Positions 44,646 through 54,135 of a DNA stretch of 64,000 nucleotides are shown here, piece after piece. Made by a program: the position numbers and the translations under genes. A model generated the notes under the pieces. The model saw nothing but the letters and a program-made list of their open reading frames with translations, did not search any database and was not told where the DNA came from. Every line of letters begins with the position of its first letter. Position 1 is the stretch's first letter. This stretch comes from Pelomonas sp. Root1217 (lineage in GTDB: Bacteria; Pseudomonadota; Gammaproteobacteria; Burkholderiales; Burkholderiaceae_C). The stretch is taken from positions 187,463 through 251,462 of the forward strand of contig NZ_LMDC01000023.1 in the NCBI RefSeq assembly GCF_001425705.1, written 5' to 3'.

Positions 44646-45799
44646 ATGACGTTGGCCTCGATGAGGCGCTGACCATCGAGAAGCCGCTGCGGCGTCAGCG
44701 CTTCGATCAGCGGCGCCTCCAGGCCAGCGATCAACCGCGCCATCGAATGCCCCACTGCCGGCGACTGCTGCATGCCGTGGCCCGAGAAGCCGCAGGCCGT
44801 GAAGGCATTCGCATAACCAGGCAATCGGCCGGCCAGGCCGTTGTGGTCGAAGGCATTCATCTCGTAATAACCGGCCCAGGCTGAGCGCACGCGCAAGGCT
44901 TCCAGAGCCGGCACGCGGGCGGCCAACGTCGGCCAGAGCTGTTCGTCGAAGAGGCCGTGGTCAATGCCGTCCAGCGGCGCATCGTCCACGTCATCACCGC
45001 GCGGCGGCCCCCCGGCGAGGATCAATGAACCCTCGGTGCGAAACCAGAATCCGCTCGGGTCGATGACCAGCGGGCAGCCCGGCAGCGCGGCTGGTGTCTC
45101 CAGCACGAAGACATCGCGCTTCTTCGCACTGACGGGCAGCGTGAAGCCCAACGCCGCACCAAGCGGCGCGCTCCAGGCGCCGGCCGTGATGACGAAAGCG
45201 TCGCCGCCGATGCGCGAGCCGTCCCTGCAGCTCACGCCGGTCACGCGGTCTCCCTGCGTTTCAAAGTTCGCCGCCTCCGCTTCAACAAAGCGTACACCGC
45301 AGGCCTTGGCCTTGCGCCGGAAGGCACGGTGCAGGGCCGGCCCGTCAAACCAGCCTTCGCCGCTCAACCCGAGCGAACCCAGCGCGAGATCATCGACAGC
45401 CAGCCAAGGGAAGCGCACCGCCAGCTCGTCCGGGCTCAGCAGCGCAACATCCACGTCCTGGGCGCGCTGCAACGCATGGCCCTCGCGCAGCGCCGTGGCA
45501 CCCGCCGCCGTCGCGAGGTAGAGATAGCCCGGCTCGACCAGGCCGATGGCGGGTCGGTCATCCGCTGTTGCCAACTCGTCCGCCGCGCGGCGCAGAAACT
45601 CGATGCTCCATCGCGACAGCGCCATATTGACCGGCTGCGAGAACTGCTGGCGGATGGAGCTCAGCGACAACGAACTCGATGCCCGCGCGTACGACGGATC
45701 GCGCTCAAGGACGGTCACCGCCGCACCATGGTCGCGGGCGAGGAAGCAGGCCGTGGCCGCGCCCATCACGCCGCCACCGATCACAGTCACTTCAAACAT
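44642..45799 (-). CDS. FAD-dependent oxidoreductase (DAO/glycine-oxidase-like)
   Basis: 385 residues from the ATG at 45799. Rossmann motif at the N terminus (FEVTVIGGGVMGAATACFLA, then VTVLERD), the substrate-side segment AFVITAGAWSAPLGAALGF, and the C-terminal FAD-binding end ACGFSGHGMQQSPAVGHSMA. This is the DAO fold of D-amino acid, sarcosine and glycine oxidases and related dehydrogenases. The ligand-binding residues cannot be matched to one substrate by reading. Divergent from the EamA carrier with an 18-bp gap. Confidence 0.88.
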   Translation of the reverse strand: MFEVTVIGGGVMGAATACFLARDHGAAVTVLERDPSYARASSSLSLSSIRQQFSQPVNMALSRWSIEFLRRAADELATADDRPAIGLVEPGYLYLATAAGATALREGHALQRAQDVDVALLSPDELAVRFPWLAVDDLALGSLGLSGEGWFDGPALHRAFRRKAKACGVRFVEAEAANFETQGDRVTGVSCRDGSRIGGDAFVITAGAWSAPLGAALGFTLPVSAKKRDVFVLETPAALPGCPLVIDPSGFWFRTEGSLILAGGPPRGDDVDDAPLDGIDHGLFDEQLWPTLAARVPALEALRVRSAWAGYYEMNAFDHNGLAGRLPGYANAFTACGFSGHGMQQSPAVGHSMARLIAGLEAPLIEALTPQRLLDGQRLIEANVI

Positions 45800-45817
45800 G
45801 CTGGCAGCATACGGGTC

Positions 45818-46711
45818 ATGAACCTGCAGACCCGCCAGACCCATCTCGATGCCCGCGCCGTCACCCTGCTGCTGCTGTGCTGCCTGCTGTGGGGCATCAA
45901 CCAGGTGGCCGCCAAGGCGGCGCTGACCGAGATCGGCCCGCTGTGGCAGGCGGGGCTGCGTTCGGCCGTGGCGGGTCTGCTCGTCTGGCTGTGGTCGATG
46001 TCGCGCGGCATCCGCCTGTTCGAGCGCGACGGCAGCCTGGGCGGCGGCCTGCTGGCTGGCGCGCTGTTTGCGGCCGAGTTCGCCTGCATCTTTGTCGGCC
46101 TGCAGTACACCAGCGCCTCGCGCATGGTCGTCTTCATCTATCTGTCGCCCTTTGTCGTCGCGCTGGGCATGCCGTGGATCGCGCATGGCGAGAAGCTGTC
46201 GGGCAAGCAGTGGGTCGGCCTCGTGCTGGCCTTTGGCGCGGTGGCATTTGCCTTTGCCGAAGGCTTCTCGGCGCCGCACAGCCCGCGGCAATGGTGGGGC
46301 GATGCGCTGGGCGTGGCCGCGGCCGTGCTCTGGGGCGGCACGACGCTGGCCATTCGGGCCACACGGCTGAGCTCCGCACCGGCGGAGAAGACGCTGCTCT
46401 ACCAGCTGCTCGTGTCGGCGCTGGCGCTGTGTGCGGCGGCCATCTTCGCGGGCGAGGCCCTGCCCCTGCACTGGTCGCCACGGCTGCTCGGCCTGTTCGG
46501 CTTCCAGGCCGTCATCGTCACCTTCGCCAGCTATCTGGTCTGGTTCTGGCTGATCCGCCATTACGCGGCCACCAGGCTGGCCGTCTTCACACTGAGCACG
46601 CCGCTGTTCGGCCTGCTGGCGGGCGCCTTGCTTCTGGGCGAGGGCATCAGCCCCCGCCTCGTGGCAGCGCTGGCTGCGCTGGCGGCGGGCATCGTGCTCG
46701 TGAACCGCTGA
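45818..46711 (+). CDS. EamA/DMT-superfamily transporter
   Basis: 297 residues, ten predicted membrane helices in two five-helix EamA repeats (first: LLLLCCLLWGINQVAAKAAL; second: WGDALGVAAAVLWGGTTLAI). Members export amino acids, metabolites or drugs. The C-terminal half holds LAVFTLSTPLFGLLAGALLL, a pattern common to DMT exporters. With the DAO gene on the other side of a very short intergenic region it may be co-regulated with it. The substrate is unknown. Confidence 0.88.
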   Translation: MNLQTRQTHLDARAVTLLLLCCLLWGINQVAAKAALTEIGPLWQAGLRSAVAGLLVWLWSMSRGIRLFERDGSLGGGLLAGALFAAEFACIFVGLQYTSASRMVVFIYLSPFVVALGMPWIAHGEKLSGKQWVGLVLAFGAVAFAFAEGFSAPHSPRQWWGDALGVAAAVLWGGTTLAIRATRLSSAPAEKTLLYQLLVSALALCAAAIFAGEALPLHWSPRLLGLFGFQAVIVTFASYLVWFWLIRHYAATRLAVFTLSTPLFGLLAGALLLGEGISPRLVAALAALAAGIVLVNR

Positions 46712-46779
46712 TGTCGCCACCGCGCTAGAGGCCGCGAGCCAGCCTGCATAGACTGCGCCCTTCCAACCAGGAGACACCC

Positions 46780-47442
46780 ATGATCACCCTCTGCGGCATC
46801 CCGCTGTCGAACTACTACAACAAGGTCAAGCTGGCCCTGCTGGAAAAGGGCATTCCCTTCAGCGAGGAATACATCAAGACGCATTCCCATACCGAGGACG
46901 TGCTGAGCTGCTCGCCGCTGGGCAAGGTGCCCTTCATCAAGACGCCGCATGGCCCGCTGTGCGAGAGTCAGGCCATCGTGGAATACCTGGAGGCTGCCTA
47001 CCCCGAGACGCCCCGGCTGATCCCCGCCCATCCCTACGAGGCGGCCAAGGTGCGCGAGCTGATTACCTATGTCGAGCTGCACCTGGAGCTGGTCGCGCGC
47101 GAGCTCTATGCCGAGGCCTTCTTCGGCGGCCAGGTCAGCGACGGCACCAAGAAGCGCGTGGCCCGCGTGCTGCCCGAGAACATCGCCGCCTTCAAGCGCC
47201 TGGCCAAGTTCGACCCCTATGTGGCCGGCGACAGCTTCACGCTGGCCGACTGCGCCGGCTGGGTCAGCCTGCCACTGGTGGGCATGGCCACCAAGATCAT
47301 CTACGGCGAAGACCTGCTGCAGGCCGGCGGTGTGGACTGGAAGCCCTATGCCAAGCTGATCGGCGAGCGACCGCATGCCATCAAGGTCGCGGCCGACCGC
47401 AAGGCCGACCAGGACCGCTCACTGGCGGCCAATCGAGCCTGA
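46780..47442 (+). CDS. Glutathione S-transferase family protein
   Basis: 220 residues. N-terminal thioredoxin-like domain with ITLCGIPLSNYYNKVKLALL and the glutathione-binding cis-Pro and Glu-Ser segment GKVPFIKTPHGPLCESQAIV; C-terminal helical domain with the N-capping motif YVAGDSFTLADCAGWVSLPL. It would conjugate or reduce electrophiles with glutathione in the cytoplasm. AGGAGA lies upstream of the ATG. The CYTH-CHAD gene starts 13 bases after its stop. Confidence 0.92.
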   Translation: MITLCGIPLSNYYNKVKLALLEKGIPFSEEYIKTHSHTEDVLSCSPLGKVPFIKTPHGPLCESQAIVEYLEAAYPETPRLIPAHPYEAAKVRELITYVELHLELVARELYAEAFFGGQVSDGTKKRVARVLPENIAAFKRLAKFDPYVAGDSFTLADCAGWVSLPLVGMATKIIYGEDLLQAGGVDWKPYAKLIGERPHAIKVAADRKADQDRSLAANRA

Positions 47443-47455
47443 ACACGCCCCTGCC

Positions 47456-48934
47456 TTGACCGCCGCGCACATCGAGATCGAACTGAAGTTCCTCGTGCCG
47501 GCGTCGTCCCGCGCGGCGCTGGCGGCCGAGCTTGGCGCACGCGGCGCGGCGCGGCGCGTCTCGCTGATCGACGCCTATTTCGACACGCCCGACCGGCGCC
47601 TCGCTCGCGCCGGGCTGGCTTGGCGCATGCGCCGTGAAGGCCGGCGCTGGGTGCAAGGGCTGAAGGCCGCGCGCGGTGGTGCGCTGGAGCGCTTCGAGCA
47701 CGAGGTCACTAGCCCCGACGCCAGCCCCGACCCGCAAGCCCATGCCGCGACGGCGCCTGGCCAGCAATTGATCGAGTTGCTGGCACAGGCCAAGGCCGAG
47801 GGCCAGGATGCCCTGGAACGCTTCCAGATCCAGCAGCGCCGCCTGATGCGCCGCGTGCGCACACGCGGCGCTGTCGTCGACATCGCGCTGGACGAGGGCC
47901 GGCTGACGGCCGGCGCCGCAGTGCAGAAGTTCCGCGAGATCGAGTTCGAACTGGTGTCGGGCTCGCCGGTGGCAATGCTGGGGCTGGTCGAGCGTTGGCG
48001 GCGGCGCTTCGGCCTCGTCCACGACCCGCGCAACAAGGCCGAGCGAGGCCATCACCTCGTGGCCGGTTCGCTCCATCCACCGCTGCGCAAGGCCAAGTCG
48101 CCGCGCTACGACCAGGACGCGGGCGCACTGGACGCATTCGGTGCGGTGTTCGATGAATGCCTGGCCCACATCAGCCGCAATCTCATCGGCCTGACCGACG
48201 GCGCCCCCGAGCTGCGCGCCGAGCATGTGCACCAGGCCCGCGTCGGCATCCGCCGCCTGCGTAGCGCGCTGCGGGCCTTCCGTGGCTGGGTGGCCGAGCC
48301 ACCGGCCGAGTTGGTGGATGGCCTGCGCCGGCTGTTCGCGGAACTCGGCAAGGCGCGCGACAGCGATGTGCTGGGCAGCGGCGTCGTCGCCGAACTCAAG
48401 CAGGCCGGCGCGCCGCCGCTGTCCCTTCCCGCCGACAGCGCCCCGCCCGACCTCGCCGCGCTGATCCGCAGCGACGAGACGCAGCACCAGCTGCTGGCCT
48501 GGATCTCGTGGCGCGCCGGCCTTCAGCCCCTCGCCGAGCCGCAGCATTCACTGAAGCGCCTGGCGCGCAAGCGGCTGCGCCGCTGGCACAAGCGCCTGGT
48601 GGACGGCCGCCGCCGCTTCGACGACCTTGAGCCCACGGCCCTGCATGCGCTGCGCAAGCACGCCAAGCGCCAGCGCTATGCACTCGAGTTCTTCGCCCCG
48701 CTGCTGCCGCACAGACGCGCCGCCTGTCATTTGCAGGCGCTGGCCGCGGTCCAGCAGGTGCTGGGCGAGATCAATGACCTCGTCGTCGCTCGCGACCACT
48801 ACCAGCGCCTGGTGGCCGCCGACCCCGCCGCCTGGTTCGCCGTTGGCTGGCTGACCGCCCGCCTGGCTGAGGCCCGCGAGCGGGCGCGCGACGAGCTGGG
48901 CCATCTGGCCGCCGTAGAGCCGCTGCCGCGCTGA
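47456..48934 (+). CDS. CYTH-CHAD protein (inorganic triphosphatase-like)
   Basis: 492 residues from a TTG at 47456 (no ATG/GTG in frame close to the domain start). The N-terminal CYTH domain begins with the ExExK signature in HIEIELKFLVP and contains LIDAYFDTPDRRLARAGLAW and the basic MRREGRRWVQGLKAARGG needed for binding triphosphate. The C-terminal CHAD domain has the conserved histidines and basic helices (EHVHQARVGIRRLRSALRAF; LHALRKHAKRQRYALEFFAP), which bind polyphosphate in known cases. The CYTH part of the E. coli homologue YgiF hydrolyses tripolyphosphate. The upstream spacing suggests coupling with the GST gene. Confidence 0.92.
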   Translation: MTAAHIEIELKFLVPASSRAALAAELGARGAARRVSLIDAYFDTPDRRLARAGLAWRMRREGRRWVQGLKAARGGALERFEHEVTSPDASPDPQAHAATAPGQQLIELLAQAKAEGQDALERFQIQQRRLMRRVRTRGAVVDIALDEGRLTAGAAVQKFREIEFELVSGSPVAMLGLVERWRRRFGLVHDPRNKAERGHHLVAGSLHPPLRKAKSPRYDQDAGALDAFGAVFDECLAHISRNLIGLTDGAPELRAEHVHQARVGIRRLRSALRAFRGWVAEPPAELVDGLRRLFAELGKARDSDVLGSGVVAELKQAGAPPLSLPADSAPPDLAALIRSDETQHQLLAWISWRAGLQPLAEPQHSLKRLARKRLRRWHKRLVDGRRRFDDLEPTALHALRKHAKRQRYALEFFAPLLPHRRAACHLQALAAVQQVLGEINDLVVARDHYQRLVAADPAAWFAVGWLTARLAEARERARDELGHLAAVEPLPR

Positions 48935-49037
48935 TGCCGCAGCCGCGGGCGCGCTCGGTCAGCACGCTCTCGCGCCGTCCTACACACAAGAGCCGCGACG
49001 CGGCGAAAACTGTGCCTTCGCCACCAAGGAGCCGACC

Positions 49038-49187
49038 ATGATTCGCAAGCTCGGCAGCGGCCAGTACCGCCTCTACTCCCGAAAGCCCGATCCCCAGACC
49101 GGCAAGCGCAGGAACCTGGGCACGTTTGACACGCGCGAACAGGCCGAAAAACACGAACGCGAAGTGCAGTACTTCAAGCGGCACTGA
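49038..49187 (+). CDS. Conserved 49-residue small protein
   Basis: ATG at 49038 with AAGGAG six bases upstream. The product is very basic and starts MIRKLGSGQYRLYSRKPD, with TGKRRNLGTFDTREQAEKHE and the end VQYFKRH. I recognise it as a small conserved protein found across proteobacteria; the sequence resembles the Arm/AP2-like three-strand-plus-helix DNA-binding domain of tyrosine integrases (GxYRLYSRKxDPxTGKRRNLGTF pattern), so nucleic-acid binding is a fair guess. Codon use is like the neighbours. The next gene starts 15 bases later. Confidence 0.8.
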   Translation: MIRKLGSGQYRLYSRKPDPQTGKRRNLGTFDTREQAEKHEREVQYFKRH

Positions 49188-49202
49188 CTGTCAGGAGAAA
49201 CC

Positions 49203-49412
49203 ATGGAACCCTTGCAAACTGAGGACGCCGTGAAAACCGGCTGGGTCACAGGCTGGATGGTGTTGCGGGTGAAGCAGGACCTTCCCGGCGACTTCGTCAG
49301 CATCCATGAGCATGCGGCCGAGGCGCAAGCCGAGGCTCAGCAGCGCGGCCCCGGCCACCAGGTCTTTCACGGCAGGTATCACGCGGCGGGCGGCGAGTTC
49401 TTCGTTGACTAG
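49203..49412 (+). CDS. Small hypothetical protein
   Basis: 69 residues, preceded by AGGAG at a good distance. Visible sequence: [19 protein letters not shown], a short Glu/Ala helix ([15 protein letters not shown]) and an acidic/aromatic end (GGEFFVD). No domain recognised. It probably forms a two-gene unit with the 49-residue protein. Its stop overlaps the convergent exporter gene by 4 bp. Confidence 0.65.
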   Translation: MEPLQTEDAVKTGWVTGWMVLRVKQDLPGDFVSIHEHAAEAQAEAQQRGPGHQVFHGRYHAAGGEFFVD

Positions 49413-49729
49413 CCCGGCGACGACAGCTTGAGCCCGACGATGCCGGCCACGATCAGTGCGATGCTGAACAGCCTGGCCGGGTTGGCCGGCTCGCCGAGCA
49501 GGAAGATGCCCAGAATCACGGTGCCGACCGCACCGACGCCGACCCACACGCCATAGGCCGTACCCACCGGCAGCGACTTCATCGCGATGCCCAGCAGCCA
49601 GAGGCTGGCCACCATGCAGGCCGCCGTCGCCACGCTGGGCCAGGGCTTGGTGAAGCCCTCGGTGTATTTCAGGCCGATGGCCCAGCCGACCTCGAACAGG
49701 CCGGCGATGACAAGAATGATCCAGGCCAT
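49409..49729 (-). CDS. SMR-family exporter, SugE/Gdx (guanidinium) type
   Basis: 106 residues, four membrane helices. Helix 1 carries the essential Glu13 in [18 protein letters not shown], which is the SugE/Gdx form (Gly-Leu-Phe-Glu...LKYTEGFT) rather than EmrE. Helix 3 has the [18 protein letters not shown] packing motif. Gdx proteins work as dual-topology dimers that exchange guanidinium ions for protons. I see no guanidine riboswitch in the 85-bp upstream gap. Confidence 0.92.
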   Translation of the reverse strand: MAWIILVIAGLFEVGWAIGLKYTEGFTKPWPSVATAACMVASLWLLGIAMKSLPVGTAYGVWVGVGAVGTVILGIFLLGEPANPARLFSIALIVAGIVGLKLSSPG

Positions 49730-49814
49730 CCGTTTTCCTTGTGGCGATGCGCGGCGGGATTCTGGCCGCGCTTGAATCCCCGGGGCCGCGTGGGGTTGCC
49801 TTAACCTAGCGGCA

Positions 49815-50861
49815 ATGAGTCACAAGCCCACCACCGTCAACGACCTGGGCGAGTTCACCGTCCTCATCGACGTGCGCTCGCCGGCCGAATACGCCCTCGA
49901 CCACATTCCCGGCGCCATCAACTGCCCCGTGCTGGACGACGAGGAGCGTCGCATCGTCGGCACCACCTATGTGCAGGTCTCGGCCTTCGAGGCGCGCAAG
50001 ATCGGCGGCGCCATGGTGGCGCGAAACATCGCCAGCCACCTGGACCAGTTGTTCCGGGACAAGCCCAGGGAATGGCGGCCCCTCGTTTATTGCTGGCGCG
50101 GCGGCATGCGCAGCGGCAGCTTCGTCAACTGGCTGAGGCTGGTGGGCTGGGATGCGCAGCAGCTCAAGGGCGGCTACAAGGCCTGGCGCACCCATGTCAT
50201 CGAGCAGATTGCGCTGCTGGCGCCGCAGCTCGACCTGCGCGTGCTGTGCGGCCCCACCGGCAGCGCCAAGACGCGGGTGCTGCAGGCACTGGCGGCCCAG
50301 GGCGAGCAGGTCCTCGACCTCGAAGACCTGGCGGCCCATCGCGGTTCGGTGCTGGGCGCCATGCCCGGCCGGCCGCAGCCGTCGCAGAAGGGCTTCGAGA
50401 CGCAGCTGATGCAGGGCCTGGCCGGCCTGGACCTGACCCGCCGCGTCTGGGTCGAGGCGGAAAGCCGGCGCATCGGCCGCATCACCGTGCCGGAGCCGCT
50501 GCTGCAGCGCCTGCGCGAGAGCTCGGTCGTCGAGATCGACGCCTCTGCCCAGGCGCGGCTCGACTATCTGCTGCGCGACTACGCCTGGCTGGGCGACGAC
50601 CCGCAGGGCCTGGCCGACAAGCTCGGCACGCTGCGGGAACTGCTGCCCAAGGAAGTGCTGGCTGAGTGGCAGGCCTGGGCGCTGGCAGGCGCGCTGCCGC
50701 CGCTCTTCGAGGCACTGATGGCCAGGCACTACGACCCTCTGTATGCCCGTTCGCAAGGCCGTCATCTGGCAGGCCTGCCCGACGCCCAGCGCCTGCAATG
50801 CGACGATCTGTCGGACGCCGGCATCCTCGCCCTGGCCCGTCGCATCGCCTCTTTGCCCTAG
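49815..50861 (+). CDS. mnmH: tRNA 2-selenouridine synthase
   Basis: 348 residues. N-terminal rhodanese domain with catalytic Cys93 in [13 protein letters not shown], followed by a P-loop GPTGSAKT (146-153) and a C-terminal region ([28 protein letters not shown]) typical of MnmH/SelU. The enzyme replaces the sulfur of 2-thiouridine at the wobble base of certain tRNAs with selenium from selenophosphate. The next gene, nine bases on, is selD, which makes that selenophosphate. Confidence 0.95.
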   Translation: MSHKPTTVNDLGEFTVLIDVRSPAEYALDHIPGAINCPVLDDEERRIVGTTYVQVSAFEARKIGGAMVARNIASHLDQLFRDKPREWRPLVYCWRGGMRSGSFVNWLRLVGWDAQQLKGGYKAWRTHVIEQIALLAPQLDLRVLCGPTGSAKTRVLQALAAQGEQVLDLEDLAAHRGSVLGAMPGRPQPSQKGFETQLMQGLAGLDLTRRVWVEAESRRIGRITVPEPLLQRLRESSVVEIDASAQARLDYLLRDYAWLGDDPQGLADKLGTLRELLPKEVLAEWQAWALAGALPPLFEALMARHYDPLYARSQGRHLAGLPDAQRLQCDDLSDAGILALARRIASLP

Positions 50862-50870
50862 GTTGGAACC

Positions 50871-51932
50871 ATGACCCCCTCCTCTCCCGCGCCCCGCTTG
50901 ACGTCCCTGTCCCACGGCGGCGGCTGCGGCTGCAAGATCGCTCCCGGCGTGCTGAGCGAGATCCTGAAGAGCACCCGCCACTTTCCGGCGCCGCCGCAGC
51001 TGCTGGTCGGCATCGAGACCGCCGACGACGCGGCGGTCTACCAGCTGACCGACGAGATCGCGCTGATCGCCACGACCGACTTCTTCATGCCCATCGTCGA
51101 CGACCCCTTCGACTTCGGCCGGATTGCGGCGACGAACGCGATCAGCGACGTCTACGCCATGGGCGGCAAGCCCATCATGGCGCTGGCTTTGGTGGGCATG
51201 CCCATCAACGTGCTGCCGGTCGACGTGATCGGCAGGATCCTCGCAGGCGGGGAATCCGTCTGCGCGGCCGCCGGCATCCCGATCGCCGGCGGCCACACCA
51301 TCGATTCGGTCGAGCCGATCTACGGGCTGGTCGCGCTGGGCGTGGTGCACCCGAAGCGCGTCAAGCGCAATGCGGACGCACGGCCCGGTGACCGGCTCGT
51401 GCTGGGCAAGCCCTTGGGTGTGGGCATCCTGTCGGCGGCACTCAAGAAGGAGTCGCTCTCGCCCGAGGGCTATGCGCAGATGATCGCCACCACGACGCAG
51501 CTCAACACGCCGGGACCGGACCTGGCGGCGCTGGAGGGCGTCCACGCGATGACCGACGTGACGGGGTTTGGCCTGGCCGGCCATGCGCTGGAACTGGCGC
51601 GCGGCGCCCAGGCCAGCGTCGAGCTCGACTGGGCGCGGGTGCCCTTGCTGGCGCAGGTGCGCGAACTCGCCGAGCGCGGCATGGTCACCGGCGCCTCGGG
51701 GCGCAACTGGGCCGGCTATGGGTCGGACGTGCAGTTGCCCCAGGGCTTCCAGGCCATTGATCAGGCGCTGTTGAGCGACCCCCAGACCAGCGGCGGCCTG
51801 CTGGTGTCCTGCGACGCCAGCACCGTTGACGCCGTGCTGGACGTGTTTCGCCGCCATGGGTTCGGTGCAGCCGCGGAGATCGGCAGGGTCGTGGCCAACG
51901 GGCCGGAAGGCAGTCGCCTGCGCTTGAACTGA
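50871..51932 (+). CDS. selD: Selenide, water dikinase (selenophosphate synthase)
   Basis: 353 residues. The active-site loop is SHGGGCGCKI with Cys19 (encoded by TGC, so a cysteine and not a selenocysteine form) and Lys22. ATP/Mg binding features follow: TADDAAVYQL, TTDFFMPIVDDPFDFGRIAA and, near the C terminus, SDPQTSGGLL. It makes selenophosphate from selenide and ATP. Paired here with mnmH and without selA/selB in the window, so the visible use of selenium is tRNA modification. Confidence 0.96.
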   Translation: MTPSSPAPRLTSLSHGGGCGCKIAPGVLSEILKSTRHFPAPPQLLVGIETADDAAVYQLTDEIALIATTDFFMPIVDDPFDFGRIAATNAISDVYAMGGKPIMALALVGMPINVLPVDVIGRILAGGESVCAAAGIPIAGGHTIDSVEPIYGLVALGVVHPKRVKRNADARPGDRLVLGKPLGVGILSAALKKESLSPEGYAQMIATTTQLNTPGPDLAALEGVHAMTDVTGFGLAGHALELARGAQASVELDWARVPLLAQVRELAERGMVTGASGRNWAGYGSDVQLPQGFQAIDQALLSDPQTSGGLLVSCDASTVDAVLDVFRRHGFGAAAEIGRVVANGPEGSRLRLN

Positions 51933-52071
51933 GCGCCCCTGCCTATCCCCTCCTGCCAACAGAGGTATGTGAAGCCCGGGAGGTGTAAGGTCGGGGTACT
52001 TTGGAGCCCCTCATGACGTCCCGTTCTGGATCCGCGTTGCCGGCAGCAGGTCGCACTCCTGCGTGCCAAAC

Positions 52072-52935
52072 ATGATCCGCCTCGAGATCGCACTTGAGCT
52101 GGACTACGTCATTGCCGACCCGGGCTGTGATTTCATCTTCAACATCCACGCGGCCAGCACGCCCCGCCAGTTGGTGGTGGCGGAATCGCTGACGCTGAGC
52201 CAGCCCTTGCTGGCCCGCGTCGAGACGGAGCCGGTCACCCGCAACCGCTACCTGCGCCTGCAGGCCCAGGCCGGGCCGCTGAAGGTGGCCTACCGTGCCA
52301 CCGTCGACCTGATGCATCACTTCGCCCCGCCGGGCGAAGTGGGCGAGGTGCCCGTCGCCCGGCTGCCCGCCGAGGTGCTGGGCTATATCTACCCGAGCCG
52401 CTACTGCCAGTCCGACCGTCTGCACCGCATGGCCATGCGCGAGTTCGGCCAGCGCTGGCAGGGCTACGGCCGGGTGCAGGCCATCCGCGACTGGGTGCTG
52501 GAGCGCACGACCTTCACGTCCAACACCTCGGACTCCAACACCTCCGCCATCGACACGCTGCTCGATCAGGTGGGCGTGTGCCGCGACTTCGCGCACCTGA
52601 TGATCGCGCTTTGCCGCGCCATCAACATCCCGGCGCGCTTCGCCACCGGCATCGACTATGGCGCCGACCCCGCGCTCGGGCCGACCGACTTCCACGCCTA
52701 TGTGGAGGCCTATGTCGGCGACCGCTGGTACATCTTCGACCCTTCGGGCACCGCGATCCCGATGGGCTTCGTGCGCTTTGGCACCGGGCGCGACGCCGCC
52801 GACGTCGCCTTCGCCACCATCTTCGGCACGGTCAACTCCAGCGCCCCGGTCATCGCCATCCAGGCCGTGGCCGGTGCCGACGGCCACCTGCAGGTGCCTT
52901 ACCACTGCACCGAGGCCATCTCGACGGACGGGTAG
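52072..52935 (+). CDS. Transglutaminase-like protein
   Basis: 287 residues from the ATG at 52072 (a GTG at 52063 is possible). The N-terminal beta domain (RLEIALELDYVIADPGCDFI) is followed by a transglutaminase core with a papain-like triad: Cys in LLDQVGVCRDFAHLM, His in GPTDFHAYVEAYVGDRWY and Asp in YIFDPSGTAIPM. No signal peptide, so cytoplasmic. Bacterial members act as peptidases or crosslinkers; the role is unknown. The histidine kinase starts seven bases after its stop, so they are likely in one operon. Confidence 0.88.
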   Translation: MIRLEIALELDYVIADPGCDFIFNIHAASTPRQLVVAESLTLSQPLLARVETEPVTRNRYLRLQAQAGPLKVAYRATVDLMHHFAPPGEVGEVPVARLPAEVLGYIYPSRYCQSDRLHRMAMREFGQRWQGYGRVQAIRDWVLERTTFTSNTSDSNTSAIDTLLDQVGVCRDFAHLMIALCRAINIPARFATGIDYGADPALGPTDFHAYVEAYVGDRWYIFDPSGTAIPMGFVRFGTGRDAADVAFATIFGTVNSSAPVIAIQAVAGADGHLQVPYHCTEAISTDG

Positions 52936-52942
52936 CGCGGCC

Positions 52943-54079
52943 GTGACGATTCGCTCGGTTCTCGCCCGGCATCCCATCCTGGTTCCCTTGGCCTGCGCCG
53001 CGGCGTTGACCGTGGTGCTGGTGGGCGAGAGTTCCTACTGGCAGTCCGAAGGCGTTCTGGCCGAACTCAGCGCCCTGCGCGCCGGGACCGCCAGGCTGGA
53101 GGAACTGCGCGCCGCGCCCACTGAACAGCAGGCCGACATCCACCGCACGCTGCTGCTCAACCGCCTGGGCGTGGCGCTGCTGAGCGTGGCCAGCCTGACG
53201 GCGCTGTACCTGTATCTGCGCCGGGGGCTCGCGCTGGAGGAGCAGCGCGAACGCGAGAAGCAGGAGCGCCAGCGCCTGGTGCAGATCGAGCGCGAGCGGC
53301 TGGAGGTCGAGGTGGCGCGCCGCACCGAGCAGCTCGTCAAGCTGGCGCATCACATCGAAACGGCGCGCGAGCAGGAGCGGGCCCGGCTGGCACGCGACCT
53401 GCACGACGAGATGGGCTCGCTGCTCACGTCCGCCAAGCTCGATGCCGCGCGCATCAGGACCCGCGTCGCGACCCTCGCGCCGGAGGCCCTGGAGCCGCTG
53501 ACGCAGCTGATCGCGAAGCTCAACAGCGGCATCGCGCTGAAGCAGGACATCATCGAGAACCTGCGCCCTTCCACCCTCGACACGCTGGGCCTGGCCGTCA
53601 CGCTGGACATCCTGGCCGGCGATTTCGCGAAGCGCTCCGGCGTCCAGGTTCAGTGCGCACTGGCACCCGTGCGGCTCGCCGAGGCCGCCGAACTCGTCGT
53701 CTACCGCGTAGTCCAGGAAGCCATCACCAACGTCAGCAAATACGCGCGCGCTCGCCAGCTGTGGCTGAACCTGGGCATCATTCAGGGCCAGGCCGAACTG
53801 ACGGTGCGGGACGACGGCATCGGCTTCGATACCAACGCAGCGACGAACTCAAGCTACGGCCTGCTGGGCATGCGATTCAGGGTCGAAGCCGAGCACGGCA
53901 GCTTGTCGGTGACCTCGGCGCCGAACCAGGGCACGCTGATCCGGGTCAGGCTGCCGGCATCAACCGAGGCCCCCATTCCCGCCGAATACGTCATTGCCGC
54001 CGCCGCGTCTGCGCCGGGTCATCCTCGAAGCCAGGCGAACGGTGCAGACCACGACTTTCCGGTGTCACGCCAAGGTTGA
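52943..54079 (+). CDS. NarX/DegS-type sensor histidine kinase
   Basis: 378 residues from a GTG at 52943. Two membrane helices (PILVPLACAAALTVVLVG; LGVALLSVASLTALYLYL) flank a short periplasmic loop of about 60 residues, then a charged coiled coil leads to a HisKA_3 domain with the phospho-His in RARLARDLHDEMGSLLTSAK and an HATPase with VVQEAITNVSKYA, DDGIGFD and GLLGMRFR. This class normally pairs with a NarL-type regulator, and none is visible nearby. It is followed by kup 116 bp downstream; the kup operator-like sequence lies in that gap. Confidence 0.92.
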   Translation: MTIRSVLARHPILVPLACAAALTVVLVGESSYWQSEGVLAELSALRAGTARLEELRAAPTEQQADIHRTLLLNRLGVALLSVASLTALYLYLRRGLALEEQREREKQERQRLVQIERERLEVEVARRTEQLVKLAHHIETAREQERARLARDLHDEMGSLLTSAKLDAARIRTRVATLAPEALEPLTQLIAKLNSGIALKQDIIENLRPSTLDTLGLAVTLDILAGDFAKRSGVQVQCALAPVRLAEAAELVVYRVVQEAITNVSKYARARQLWLNLGIIQGQAELTVRDDGIGFDTNAATNSSYGLLGMRFRVEAEHGSLSVTSAPNQGTLIRVRLPASTEAPIPAEYVIAAAASAPGHPRSQANGADHDFPVSRQG

Positions 54080-54135
54080 AATCCCGTCCGCCGGGTCGGG
54101 CCCGATTCAGACGCTGATGGCGGACCGCCACGATC

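Noticed and set aside
49730-49814. Guanidine riboswitch upstream of the SugE/Gdx gene
   Set aside because: The gap is only 85 bp, and I see neither the paired small hairpins with ACGR loops of the type II (mini-ykkC) form nor room for the type I structure.
50871-51932. Selenocysteine codon in selD
   Set aside because: The active-site codons are TGC, so it is the cysteine form.
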